From Lachnospiraceae bacterium (GTDB taxonomy: Bacteria; Bacillota; Clostridia; Lachnospirales; Lachnospiraceae): DNA of 57,833 bases. The DNA lies in contig JAGANL010000020.1 in the NCBI GenBank assembly GCA_017624235.1, positions 1 through 57,833 on the forward strand, read 5' to 3'. Under the pieces are notes generated by a model, which ran no database searches, had not been told where the DNA came from, and saw only the letters and a program-made list of their open reading frames with translations. A program made the translations under genes and the position numbers. This document shows positions 16,828 through 25,595 of this stretch, piece after piece (the stretch's first letter is position 1; the number at the start of each line of letters is the position of its first letter).

Positions 16828-17925
16828 ATGAAAACACCATGGAATTCCAGTAACAACAGCAGTTCATCGGGTAATTTTGAACATTTCCGGGACTGCGAGG
16901 AAGGGGCTGTGAAGGAAAAACTGAAGAAGACCGCAGGAGGAATCGGCAAGGGCTTTAAGATTGCGGTAGTGGTTATTTTGTTTTTGTTCCTGTTGGCGAA
17001 CACTTTTTATAAGGTGGGTGAACAGCAGCAGGCGGTCATTACCATGTTTGGCAAGGTCGTGGATACGAAGGGAGCCGGCCTGTATGCCAAGGTTCCTTTT
17101 GTGCAGAAGGTACAGAGAGTGGATACTACAACCCACGGCCTTCAGATCGGTTATCGGACCGGTGAGGACGGAATGAGCCAGACGGTGCCGGATGAAGCGC
17201 TGATGATTACATCGGATTTTAATTTTGTTAATGTGGACTTTTACCTGGAATACCGCGTAAGCAATCCGGAGAAATATTTGTACGCATCCAACCATCCGAC
17301 CGAAATCCTGCGTAATACCGCTCAGGCATGTATCCGTACGATCATCAGCAATTATAAGGTAGACGATGTCATTACCACCGGAAAGAGCCAGATTCAGGCG
17401 GATATCCGGGAGATGCTTAACGAAGAGCTTACCAACAATGATATCGGCTTACAGCTTGTCAATCTGACCATTCAGGATGCAGAGCCTCCGACAGAGGAAA
17501 TCATGCAGGCATTTAAGTCCGTAGAGACAGCTAAGCAGGGAAAAGAAACGGCTATCAATAATGCAAAAAAATACCAGAGTGAAAAGGTACCGCAGGCAGA
17601 AGCGGATGCAGACCAGATTGTGCAGCAGGCGGAAGCTGCGAAGGCTGCACGTATCAGTGAGGCAGAGGGCCAGGTGGCGCGTTTCAATGAGATGTATGCT
17701 GAGTATGTAAAAAATCCGCTGATCACCAAACAGCGTATCTTTTATGAGACGATGGAAGAGGTGCTGCCGGATGCCAAAGTGATTATTGACAACGGCGGAA
17801 CACAGAAGATTTTGCCGCTGGAGCCGTTCAGTACAGGTGGCATCAGCAGTACACAGACCGGGCAGAGTACGACGGGTGAAAAGCAGGACAGAAGCGCGGA
17901 AAGTACGCAGGATGGGGAGGAATAG
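16828..17925 (+). CDS. hflK: SPFH/Band 7 membrane protein HflK-like
   Basis: This is a prohibitin-like protein that, with HflC, forms a membrane cage around FtsH and tunes its proteolysis. A short cytoplasmic N-terminus precedes one membrane segment (VVVILFLFLLANTFY, about residues 50-65). The SPFH domain then begins at KVGEQQQAVITMFGK, and a long helical region follows (about residues 220-300, rich in A, E, Q and K). The C-terminus is Ser/Thr/Gly-rich and looks disordered. The ATG at 16828 has GAGGGAG upstream. hflC starts 4 bases after the stop, so they form an operon. ftsH itself is 5 kb to the left. Confidence 0.85.
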   Translation: MKTPWNSSNNSSSSGNFEHFRDCEEGAVKEKLKKTAGGIGKGFKIAVVVILFLFLLANTFYKVGEQQQAVITMFGKVVDTKGAGLYAKVPFVQKVQRVDTTTHGLQIGYRTGEDGMSQTVPDEALMITSDFNFVNVDFYLEYRVSNPEKYLYASNHPTEILRNTAQACIRTIISNYKVDDVITTGKSQIQADIREMLNEELTNNDIGLQLVNLTIQDAEPPTEEIMQAFKSVETAKQGKETAINNAKKYQSEKVPQAEADADQIVQQAEAAKAARISEAEGQVARFNEMYAEYVKNPLITKQRIFYETMEEVLPDAKVIIDNGGTQKILPLEPFSTGGISSTQTGQSTTGEKQDRSAESTQDGEE

Positions 17926-17929
17926 GACA

Positions 17930-18790
17930 ATGAAAAAATCAAAGATGATTGTAGTATTACTGGCTGTGGCAGCAGTCATATTGTTCGGAGCCTCCTTTTA
18001 TACGGTAGCAGAGAATCAGTATGCGGTCGTAACGCAGTTTGGAAAGATACAGTATGTCGTATCGGAGCCGGGAGCTAACCTGAAAATACCGTTTATCCAG
18101 ACGGTACGCTATATTCCGAAGGAACTGAAAATTTATGATATTGCCCAGTCGGATGTCATTACCAGTGATAAAAAGTCGATGATTGCGGATGATTATATTC
18201 TGTGGCGCATTACCGATCCGATCCGGTTTGCACAGACTCTGAATTATTCCATTGCCAGTGCAGAGGATCGAAGCAGCGTAGCTGCTTATAATGCGACAAA
18301 AAATGTCATCAGCTCCATGACGCAGGATGAAATTATTGCAGCAAGAGGGACGAAGCTGACGGAAATGATTACGAAAAGCGCCAATTCTTCGATTGGACAG
18401 TACGGAATCGAAATTGTAAAGACAGAAATCAAGCTGTTAGACCTGCCGGATGATAATAAGGAGGCGGTGTATGAGCGTATGATTTCCGAGAGAAATAATA
18501 TTGCGGCATCCTATACGGCTGCCGGAAATGCGGAGGCGCAGAAAATCCGCAATGAAACGGATAAGAATGTATCGGTGATGTTAGCCGAAGCCAAAAAGCA
18601 GGCCGCCGTGCTGGAGGCAGAGGGCGAGTCCGAATACATGAAGAAGCTGGCCGAGGCCTATAATGACGAAAGCAAGGCAGATTTTTATACCTATATCCGC
18701 AGCCTGGATGCGTTAAAGAAATCCTTAAAGGGCGATGACAAGACGATTGTGTTGGATAAGGATTCGGCGATTGCGCAGATCTTTTATTAA
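17930..18790 (+). CDS. hflC: SPFH/Band 7 membrane protein HflC-like
   Basis: This is the partner of HflK. The N-terminal membrane segment (IVVLLAVAAVILFGASFYTV) is followed by the SPFH domain (ENQYAVVTQFGKIQYVVSEPGANLKIPFIQTVRYIPKELKIYD). A helical stretch ends in YMKKLAEAYNDESKADFYTYIRSLDALKKSL, which closely matches the HflC C-terminus. The start at 17930 has GGGGAGGAA upstream; a much longer upstream reading frame overlaps hflK and is not real. At 286 aa it is the usual size. Confidence 0.88.
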   Translation: MKKSKMIVVLLAVAAVILFGASFYTVAENQYAVVTQFGKIQYVVSEPGANLKIPFIQTVRYIPKELKIYDIAQSDVITSDKKSMIADDYILWRITDPIRFAQTLNYSIASAEDRSSVAAYNATKNVISSMTQDEIIAARGTKLTEMITKSANSSIGQYGIEIVKTEIKLLDLPDDNKEAVYERMISERNNIAASYTAAGNAEAQKIRNETDKNVSVMLAEAKKQAAVLEAEGESEYMKKLAEAYNDESKADFYTYIRSLDALKKSLKGDDKTIVLDKDSAIAQIFY

Positions 18791-18808
18791 GGAATAAAAG
18801 CCGGGCGG

Positions 18809-19543
18809 CTATTTCGGATAACCCTGTTTTCTGGTAGCAGTATCCTGAAAACAGAAATAATCCGGCCGGTGTCTGGATTGTGTATACTCAAACATCAGAC
18901 CATCGGCATTATAGGTATAGCCGCTGACAACGGCCATGCAGTTAAAATCATTCAAATCCAGATATTTTTCATCAGCCTGTGTAATCCGTTCCACAGTCAT
19001 GATACGCTTACTGGTTACAATCGTCATTCCGAGCGTATTTTCGATATAATCGTAAATGGAATGGGCAGCGATTTCCGGTGTCAGTCCGGGTACGCAGGCT
19101 TTTAAAAACATATTGATATCAAAAATAAGGGCTTTTCCGTTCAGGTATCGCACACGCTGTATGTAATACAGCTCAGAGCCGATGGGAAAGCCCGTTTTTT
19201 CTGCAATGTGCTCATCGGAAACAAGCTCTGTAAACTGAACGACCCGGGTAGAAGCAGTCAGTCCGTTCCGGCAGGCGGATTCCTGAAAGGATTCGATACC
19301 GCCGATGGTAAAGGAGGTCTGTCTCACCGGCTGATATATCACACGTACCCCGATGCCGTGCATGGATTGTACATAGCCTTCTTCTGCCAGCATAGAAATG
19401 GCACGACGTATTGTATTGCGTGAGCAATGATAGTGCTCGACCAGGGCATTTTCTGAGGGGAGCAGCTGTTGGAATGGATATTGCTGCTCTTCTATTTTAA
19501 TCTTTAAATCCTGATAAATAGTCTGAAAAATAGCTTTTGGCAT
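18809..19543 (-). CDS. treR: GntR-family repressor of the trehalose genes (TreR-like)
   Basis: This transcriptional repressor has an N-terminal winged helix (residues about 5-70, LLPSENALVEHYHCSRNTIRRAISMLAEEGYV) and a C-terminal UTRA effector domain (about 90-235). It is divergent from a trehalose PTS transporter and phosphotrehalase. Firmicute TreR proteins of this architecture sense trehalose-6-phosphate and repress treP/treA. Two matching palindromes lie in the promoter of the divergent operon. The length of 244 aa agrees with TreR. Binding of this protein to those sites is inference from position. Confidence 0.85.
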   Translation of the reverse strand: MPKAIFQTIYQDLKIKIEEQQYPFQQLLPSENALVEHYHCSRNTIRRAISMLAEEGYVQSMHGIGVRVIYQPVRQTSFTIGGIESFQESACRNGLTASTRVVQFTELVSDEHIAEKTGFPIGSELYYIQRVRYLNGKALIFDINMFLKACVPGLTPEIAAHSIYDYIENTLGMTIVTSKRIMTVERITQADEKYLDLNDFNCMAVVSGYTYNADGLMFEYTQSRHRPDYFCFQDTATRKQGYPK

Positions 19544-19661
19544 TTGAGGTTCTCCGTCAATCGAATTTGAAGTACATTATTTTGCCGGGCAGATGGAACA
19601 GATAATCTGTCCGCATTATCATTATAATATATTGTATTTCAAAAAAAATCAAGAAACGCTA

Positions 19662-19715
19662 TTGACTTGTTTAAACAAGTATGTTATAAAATAACTACAA
19701 GATGTTTAAACAAGT
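19662..19715 (+). promoter_or_regulatory. tre promoter with two repressor operators
   Basis: TTGACT (19662-19667) and TATAAA (19685-19690) are 17 bases apart. A perfect 16-base palindrome, ACTTGTTTAAACAAGT (19665-19680), overlaps the -35 and spacer. A second copy (19700-19715, 14 of 16 matching, with right half AAACAAGT exact) lies just downstream of the start site. This fits a GntR/TreR double operator that blocks polymerase. Confidence 0.85.
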
Positions 19716-19757
19716 TAAAAAGCATGGGAGAAGTGCTTGAAAAAAAGGAGGATACCT

Positions 19758-21173
19758 ATGGGTAAGTATGAAAAGGACGCGGGCGCACTGTTGAAGCTCG
19801 TCGGGGGAAAGGAAAATATTGCAGCGGTTTCCCACTGCATGACAAGAATGCGTTTTGTATTGAACGATTCGGCCAAGGCGGATGTAGCAGGGATTGAAGC
19901 ACTCAAATCTGTCAAAGGAAGCTTTACGCAATCCGGACAGTTTCAGGTCATTATCGGAAATACTGTGGCAGATTTTTATAATGAGTTTACAGAAATTGCA
20001 GGAGTAGAGGGAGTTTCCAAGGATCAGGTGAAGCAGGCAGCGAAACAAAACCAGAATCCGTTGCAGCGTGCGGTAGCGGCGATTGCAGAGATTTTTGCAC
20101 CGCTCATTCCGGCGATTATCGTAGGCGGTCTGATTCTGGGCTTTCGAAACTGTATTGACAGTTTGTATCTGTTTGAAAACGGCACTAAGACATTGTGCGA
20201 TATCAGCCAGTTCTGGAGTGGTGTGGACAGCTTTTTGTGGCTGATAGGTGAGGCAGTGTTCCATATGCTTCCGGTAGGCATCTGCTGGTCGGTAACGAAA
20301 AAGATGGGTACGACACAGATGTTGGGGATTGTGCTCGGTCTGACACTTGTGTCAGGACAGCTGCTGAACGCTTATGGCGTAGCTTCTACGGCAGCAGCAG
20401 ATATTCCGGCCTGGGACTTCGGATTTTTCAAGGTCAATATGATTGGTTATCAGGCACAGGTTATTCCGGCCATTCTGGCTGCTTTCACTCTGGTGTATCT
20501 GGAAAAATTCTTCCGTAAAATTACACCGCAGGCAGTATCCATGATTGTCGTACCGTTCTGTTCGCTTGTTCTTGCAGTAGTGGCAGCCCATTTTGTACTT
20601 GGGCCGATTGGATGGAAGATCGGTTCTGCGATTTCTGCTGTGGTTTATGCAGGTATTACCGGGCCGCTTAAGGTTATCTTTGGAGCCATTTTCGGATTTG
20701 TATATGCTCCGCTTGTAATTACGGGACTTCACCATATGACAAATGCTATTGATCTGCAGCTGATTGCAGATTACGGCGGAACGATGCTGTGGCCTATGAT
20801 TGCACTTTCCAATATTGCACAGGGTTCTGCGGTACTTGGTATGATGCTGCTGCAGAAAAAGAATACGGCAGCTCAGGAGGTCAATGTACCTTCCTGCATC
20901 TCCTGTTATCTGGGAGTTACAGAACCGGCCATCTTTGGCGTGAATCTGAAACATGTATTTCCATTTGTCTGCGGAATGATAGGTTCTGCGGCAGCAGCGG
21001 TCGTATGCGTTGCGACCGGAACAACAGCGAATGCAATCGGTGTCGGCGGCCTTCCGGGGATTCTTTCGATTCAGCCGCAGTATATGCTGACCTTTGCCAT
21101 CAGTATGGCGGTTGCGATTGCAGTGCCGTTTTTACTGACGGTAGCAGTAGGAAAGAAAAAAGGAATTGAGTGA
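19758..21173 (+). CDS. treP: Trehalose-type PTS transporter, EIIBC
   Basis: This membrane transporter is predicted to import trehalose and phosphorylate it to trehalose-6-phosphate. The EIIB domain (residues 1-85) carries the phosphocysteine in ISHCMTRMRF. The EIIC domain (about 105-465) has ten or so hydrophobic segments and the conserved GVTEPAIFGVNL signature. No EIIA domain is fused, so a EIIA-Glc-like protein from elsewhere must supply phosphate, as for TreP. The ATG at 19758 follows AAAGGAGGATACCT. It sits between a GntR repressor and the phosphotrehalase gene, which fixes the substrate with good confidence. Confidence 0.88.
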   Translation: MGKYEKDAGALLKLVGGKENIAAVSHCMTRMRFVLNDSAKADVAGIEALKSVKGSFTQSGQFQVIIGNTVADFYNEFTEIAGVEGVSKDQVKQAAKQNQNPLQRAVAAIAEIFAPLIPAIIVGGLILGFRNCIDSLYLFENGTKTLCDISQFWSGVDSFLWLIGEAVFHMLPVGICWSVTKKMGTTQMLGIVLGLTLVSGQLLNAYGVASTAAADIPAWDFGFFKVNMIGYQAQVIPAILAAFTLVYLEKFFRKITPQAVSMIVVPFCSLVLAVVAAHFVLGPIGWKIGSAISAVVYAGITGPLKVIFGAIFGFVYAPLVITGLHHMTNAIDLQLIADYGGTMLWPMIALSNIAQGSAVLGMMLLQKKNTAAQEVNVPSCISCYLGVTEPAIFGVNLKHVFPFVCGMIGSAAAAVVCVATGTTANAIGVGGLPGILSIQPQYMLTFAISMAVAIAVPFLLTVAVGKKKGIE

Positions 21174-21209
21174 TAGATTGTGTAAAAGTGCAGACGGGAG
21201 CAGTGGACT

Positions 21210-22886
21210 ATGAACTTTCAAAATAAAGTAATTTACCAGATTTATCCGAAGTCCTTTCAGGATTCCAATGGAGATGGAATCGGGGATCTGAAGGGAATTA
21301 CAGAGCGACTGGATTACCTGAAGGAGCTGGGAGTCGATTATGTGTGGCTGACGCCGTTTTTTGTATCTCCGCAGCGGGACAATGGCTATGATGTGGCCGA
21401 TTATCGAAAGATTGATGCCCGGTTCGGAACGATGGAGGAGCTGGAGGAGCTGATAGCAGAAGCGGAAAAAAGGGGAATCGGTCTGATGCTTGATATGGTC
21501 TTTAACCACACCTCCACGGAGCATGAGTGGTTCAGGCGTGCTATGCAGGGCGAACAGAAATATATAGACTATTATATATTCAAAGACGGAACGCCGGATC
21601 TGCCGCCTACCAACTGGGAATCCAAGTTTGGCGGGAATGCGTGGGAGTATGTTCCGGCATTAAAAAAATGGTATCTGCATTTGTTCGATGTGACGCAGGC
21701 GGATTTGAATTGGGAGAATCCGGAAGTGCGGGAAGAACTTAAGGATATACTGCGATTCTGGAAAAAGAAAGGAATAAAGGGTTTTCGCTTTGATGTGGTC
21801 AATCTGATTTCCAAACCAGCAGTTTTTGAAGATGATACGGAAGGTGATGGCAGACGGTTTTATACGGATGGCAGACATGTGCATGAATTTTTAAAGGAAC
21901 TGGTGAAGGATGCGGAAATCGGAGATATGGTTACGGTCGGAGAAATGTCCTCCACCAGCATGGATCAATGTATCCGCTATTCTAACCCAAAGGAAAAAGA
22001 ACTGTCCATGTGCTTTAATTTCCATCACCTGAAGGTGGATTATAAGGACGGCAATAAGTGGGAGCTCATGGAACCGGATCTGGAACAGCTAAAAAAGCTG
22101 CTTTTCTCATGGCAGATCGGAATGCAGGAGCATGGAGGATGGAATGCGGTCTTCTGGTGCAACCATGACCAGCCCCGTATCGTATCCCGGCTGGGAGATG
22201 ATAAGCGTTACCTGAAGGAATCTGCCAAAATGCTGGCCGCCTGTATCCATCTGCTGCGTGGTACACCCTATATTTTTCAAGGGGAAGAAATCGGCATGAC
22301 GAACGCATATTTTACTTCCATTGAGGAGTATCGTGATGTGGAAAGCCTGAATTATTATGAAATTTTAAGAGAGTCAGGCAAGAGCGAGGCGGAGGCGCTG
22401 CATATTCTGGCAGAGCGTTCCCGCGACAACGGACGTACTCCGATGCAGTGGTCGGCCGGTGCACATGCAGGCTTTTCGGATGCAGAGCCATGGATTGGTG
22501 TGTCGAAGAACTATAAGGAAATCAACGTGGAGAAGGAGCTTTGCGACGAGACTTCCGTTCTTGCCTTTTATAAAAAGCTGATCGCCCTGCGAAAGGAAAA
22601 GCCGGTAATCGCAGAGGGCAGAATAGAAGCGCTGTGCAGCCAGGTTCCCGGTATCTTTGCTTATCGCAGATACGATGCGGAAACGGAACTGTTGTCGGTG
22701 AATAATCTGACAGCGGAATACAGGGAAATAGAGCTGGATATCTGCGTCTGCAAACGGATTCTGGGTAATTATGAGGAGACAGAGTGTGAAGCCGAAGAAA
22801 GAAAGACAAATACACATAATATTTTGCGGTTAAAGCCCTATGAAACAGTGGTGTATGAGAGAAGCATCAAGGACAGATACAGGTAG
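21210..22886 (+). CDS. treA: Trehalose-6-phosphate hydrolase (GH13)
   Basis: This is a cytoplasmic phosphotrehalase that splits trehalose-6-phosphate to glucose and glucose-6-phosphate. GH13 motifs are in order: DMVFNHTSTEHEWF, GFRFDVVNLISKP with the nucleophile Asp, VGEMSS with the acid Glu, and WCNHDQPRIVSR with the third Asp. The N-terminal VIYQIYPKSFQDSNGDGIGDL and length of 558 aa are shared by oligo-1,6-glucosidases. The pairing with a PTS IIBC and TreR-like regulator favours TreA/TreC over that alternative. The gene lies 36 bases after treP in the same operon and is followed by a terminator. Confidence 0.9.
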   Translation: MNFQNKVIYQIYPKSFQDSNGDGIGDLKGITERLDYLKELGVDYVWLTPFFVSPQRDNGYDVADYRKIDARFGTMEELEELIAEAEKRGIGLMLDMVFNHTSTEHEWFRRAMQGEQKYIDYYIFKDGTPDLPPTNWESKFGGNAWEYVPALKKWYLHLFDVTQADLNWENPEVREELKDILRFWKKKGIKGFRFDVVNLISKPAVFEDDTEGDGRRFYTDGRHVHEFLKELVKDAEIGDMVTVGEMSSTSMDQCIRYSNPKEKELSMCFNFHHLKVDYKDGNKWELMEPDLEQLKKLLFSWQIGMQEHGGWNAVFWCNHDQPRIVSRLGDDKRYLKESAKMLAACIHLLRGTPYIFQGEEIGMTNAYFTSIEEYRDVESLNYYEILRESGKSEAEALHILAERSRDNGRTPMQWSAGAHAGFSDAEPWIGVSKNYKEINVEKELCDETSVLAFYKKLIALRKEKPVIAEGRIEALCSQVPGIFAYRRYDAETELLSVNNLTAEYREIELDICVCKRILGNYEETECEAEERKTNTHNILRLKPYETVVYERSIKDRYR

Positions 22887-22964
22887 TCTGTGATAATAGC
22901 TAATATCTCCTAGCATTTGAGAAACTATAGAATGGATGTCTGTATCACATAGGCATCCGCCTTC

Positions 22965-23003
22965 AAAAAGTCTCCGGAACGGAAAGGTTCTGCGGGACTT
23001 TTT
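22965..23003. terminator. Terminator between treA and the convergent phosphatase
   Basis: AAAAAGTC and GACTTTTT arms with inner CCGGAACG/GGTTCTGCGG pairing make an imperfect hairpin, with an A tract on one side and a T tract on the other. It can serve both converging genes. Confidence 0.7.
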
Positions 23004-23010
23004 GGGCTTT

Positions 23011-23724
23011 TTACCCTTGAAACGGCTCTGCATAAGAGCCTGCAATAGAAACCGGCTCTCCACCGTCGTGCAGATGTCTTGTATCGCCTAACATCTGTAT
23101 GCGGAAAAAGGCGGTATCGTTCTGGCGTTCTTCACTGTTTAAAACGGTAACAGAGGTAGTGGGCAGAAAGACACTGTGCCAGAGTAAGCTGGGAGCAATG
23201 CCGCAGAGATGTCCAACCATTAAAAGGGCAGCGCCCAGATGGCAGAATATGACAATGGTGTCATCATTATGCTTCGCTACGTGATAGCATTCTCCGTCCC
23301 GCTCATAGCCATAGGAAGCAAGCAGCGCATCAAAGCCTTTGAAGGCTTCTGCGGCAGCAGGCTTCAATTCTGCATTTTCCAACAGGAGCGGAGCGTCCGT
23401 CCAGCGGTCCTTGTCATAAAATTCCGGCACCTTCGTCCAGTACTCCGGCATGAAATCCCATGGCACACCAAAACGCCCGGTGCAGGGATCTGTGACCGGA
23501 TAATAAAACTCCTTCATCCACGGAAGTGTGACAGCGGTGCGATTCATTGCCTTTAATGAGCAGGATGCCGTATCCTGTGCCCGTCCAAGCGGTGAGCAGT
23601 AAAAATCCTTCACATCCCAGTGAACCACGCGCTTTGAAAGCAGTTCAGCTTCGCGCCAGCCTTTTTCCGTCAATGTATCATTTTCGTAATCGGGGTCTCC
23701 GTGTCTGATAAAAATAATTCTCAT
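23011..23724 (-). CDS. Histidine phosphatase family protein
   Basis: This is a phosphoglycerate-mutase-like phosphatase of the two-histidine superfamily. The N-terminal IIFIRHGDPDYENDTLTEKGWREAELLSKRV carries the catalytic RHG, and YCSPLGRAQDTA is the usual downstream Ser/Arg motif. The second histidine is in VIFCHLGAALLMVGHL (about residue 170). The length of 237 aa fits. Substrates in this family range from sugar phosphates to nucleotides and cannot be assigned here. It stands alone and converges on treA. It has no obvious operon partner. Confidence 0.85.
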   Translation of the reverse strand: MRIIFIRHGDPDYENDTLTEKGWREAELLSKRVVHWDVKDFYCSPLGRAQDTASCSLKAMNRTAVTLPWMKEFYYPVTDPCTGRFGVPWDFMPEYWTKVPEFYDKDRWTDAPLLLENAELKPAAAEAFKGFDALLASYGYERDGECYHVAKHNDDTIVIFCHLGAALLMVGHLCGIAPSLLWHSVFLPTTSVTVLNSEERQNDTAFFRIQMLGDTRHLHDGGEPVSIAGSYAEPFQG

Positions 23725-23871
23725 ATTGAAATTTCCATACCTTTCTTATTCTGAATACTGGTTGAATACAAATTCTATCACACCTTTTATTATCGTATCA
23801 CGCTAACTGGAAAAAGTAAATTTGGCTTTTTTCAGCTTTTTTATGCCTTGGCAGAAGAAGGCGGCTTTTGT

Positions 23872-23900
23872 TTGACGCTATGATACAATAATAGTATGAT
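23872..23900 (+). promoter_or_regulatory. Promoter for the DUF4258/YgiT pair
   Basis: TTGACG (23872-23877) and TATGAT (23895-23900) are 17 bases apart, about 75 bases before the first start codon. The rest of the 235-base gap is AT-rich without other clear features. Confidence 0.65.
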
Positions 23901-23974
23901 ATAAATGAATATACAGTATAAACCAGGCATTTCAAAAATGACAAGATAAATGAAAAGGGGTGGATAAAGGAAAA

Positions 23975-24295
23975 ATGATTGATATTAAAGTATTACAAGA
24001 ATACTATAATCAGGATAAAATAATTATCAGCGCCCATGCATTGGAACGATGCAGACGACGTGGAATAAAGCAAAAAGATATAAGAAACTGTATATTTTCG
24101 GGGGAGATAATAGAACAATATCCGGAAGATTTTCCTTTTCAAAGTTGTTTAATATATGGTTATGCCATAGATGGAAGAATTCTTCACGTTGTAGCCAGTG
24201 ACGAGGGAACAGCAAGTCGTATCATTACGGCATATATTCCAAATACGGATAAATTTGAAGAGGATTTGAAAACCAGAAGGGAGCAAAAGGAATGA
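23975..24295 (+). CDS. DUF4258 protein, MqsR/RelE-like toxin candidate
   Basis: This small basic protein (106 aa) has the DUF4258 pattern ISAHALERCRRRGIKQKDIRNCI near the N-terminus and IDGRILHVVASDEGTASRIITAY later. The compact alpha-beta fold is related to BrnT/MqsR/RelE-type toxins, many of which are RNA-cleaving. It overlaps the next gene by 4 bases (ATGA), which encodes a YgiT-like zinc-finger protein, the usual antitoxin partner. The ATG at 23975 has AAAGG upstream; a GTG at 23960 is possible. That it is an active toxin is inferred from family and layout. Confidence 0.75.
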   Translation: MIDIKVLQEYYNQDKIIISAHALERCRRRGIKQKDIRNCIFSGEIIEQYPEDFPFQSCLIYGYAIDGRILHVVASDEGTASRIITAYIPNTDKFEEDLKTRREQKE

Positions 24296-24522
24296 AATGT
24301 TTATCTTGTAAATATGGCGATATGAAAGAAGCGAAGACGACATATTTTGCACAGTTGAATCATTGCTATGTTATTATTGAAAATGTACCTTGTTTGAAGT
24401 GCGACCAATGTGGAGATGAATTTTTTGCTGCTTCAGTTGCAGAAAAGATTGATAGTATACTGGACAGTCTGGAAAAAATTGCAAGCAAAATCTTTATTAT
24501 GGATTATACAACGGCAGCATAA
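24292..24522 (+). CDS. YgiT-type zinc-finger protein, antitoxin candidate
   Basis: This 76-aa protein carries two CxxC knuckles (CLSCKYG at the start and CLKCDQCGDEFF near residue 37) that should bind one zinc, as in the N-terminal half of MqsA/YgiT. The C-terminal HTH found in full MqsA is missing. Only a short helix (VAEKIDSILDSLEKIASKI) follows, which probably binds the toxin. Without a DNA-binding domain it may not autoregulate as MqsA does. It is translationally coupled to the DUF4258 gene. Because it lies second, this is the toxin-first order of mqsRA. Confidence 0.75.
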   Translation: MKCLSCKYGDMKEAKTTYFAQLNHCYVIIENVPCLKCDQCGDEFFAASVAEKIDSILDSLEKIASKIFIMDYTTAA

Positions 24523-24590
24523 AGGAAGAGACAGCGGTGGATCAATGGCAACAATACCATATTTGAAAAATCATAGAAAGGAGTGAGTTC

Positions 24591-25595
24591 GTGGAAGAGG
24601 AAAAGAAACAGTTTGCAGTGCTGATTGATGCAGACAATATCAGTTCCAGATATGCAGCCAGCATTTTTAATGAGCTGGATGCGTATGGCTTTGCATCCTG
24701 CCGCCGTATTTACGGCAACTGGTCGAAGGCGAACGGCTGGAGCGAGGAAATTCTGTTGGAAAATTCGATTATTCCGATTCAGCAGTTCTCGTATACCTCG
24801 GGAAAAAATTCGACGGATATGGCGATGGTCATAGATGCGATGGATTTATTATACAGTAAGAAGGTGGATGGCTTCTGTCTGGTGACGAGTGACAGCGATT
24901 TTACCCGTTTGGCCATGCGCCTTCGGGAAGAGAAGATGTATGTCATCGGCATGGGAGAGTCCAAAACACCGATTTCCCTGACGAAGGCATGTAATCGTTT
25001 TATCCATCTGAACCTGATTGCAGAGCAGTCGGAGGTAGATGATGAAACGACAGCAGCACATACGGTATCGTCACATGGCAGGATGAAACAGAGCGACAGT
25101 CAGGCAGAGAACCGAGAGAATGTTACACCGATTCAGGAGATTGAAAATGCGATTTTATCCTATATCAATGAAAAAGGTGATGAGCCGGCTGACCTGTGCG
25201 GTGTCGGAAGCCGTCTGAATGAAAAGTTTTCTGACTTTGATGTCAGAAACTACGGATATTCCAAGCTTCGTGTGTTTGTGGATGAGGAATTTCCCCAGCT
25301 GGAAGTGCTTCAGAAGGACAAACAATGCTTTGTACGCAAGAAAAAAGAGGTTGCAGCTGACAAGAGTGTCATTATACAGGAAGTCATAAATATGATTGAA
25401 AAGAACGGCGGTATCATTGACAATCTTTCAGTAGTGCATGAACGGCTGAAGGGGAAGCATCCGAATTTTGACCTGAAGGATTATGGCTACAGCAGATTAT
25501 CCAGTTTCCTGCGAAGCGCCAAGAGCCTGACGGTCAATGGAAATACGGTCAGGACACGGAAGCAGAAGGATGAAACGGAAAGAAAACATTTATGA
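24591..25595 (+). CDS. NYN ribonuclease-like protein with two LOTUS domains
   Basis: The N-terminal NYN (LabA-like PIN) domain (about residues 7-145) shows the acidic residues of a PIN nuclease: VLIDADNIS, NSTDMAMVIDAMDLLY and LVTSDSDFTRL. Two OST-HTH/LOTUS domains follow (about 178-245 and 255-325). Each ends in the same FD.(R/K).YGY(S).L pattern. LOTUS domains bind RNA, including G-rich or folded RNA, so the protein is probably an RNA-directed nuclease or RNA-processing factor. A GTG start has AAAGGAGTG upstream. The end overlaps the following HTH gene, and recQ is in the same transcript. Confidence 0.88.
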   Translation: MEEEKKQFAVLIDADNISSRYAASIFNELDAYGFASCRRIYGNWSKANGWSEEILLENSIIPIQQFSYTSGKNSTDMAMVIDAMDLLYSKKVDGFCLVTSDSDFTRLAMRLREEKMYVIGMGESKTPISLTKACNRFIHLNLIAEQSEVDDETTAAHTVSSHGRMKQSDSQAENRENVTPIQEIENAILSYINEKGDEPADLCGVGSRLNEKFSDFDVRNYGYSKLRVFVDEEFPQLEVLQKDKQCFVRKKKEVAADKSVIIQEVINMIEKNGGIIDNLSVVHERLKGKHPNFDLKDYGYSRLSSFLRSAKSLTVNGNTVRTRKQKDETERKHL

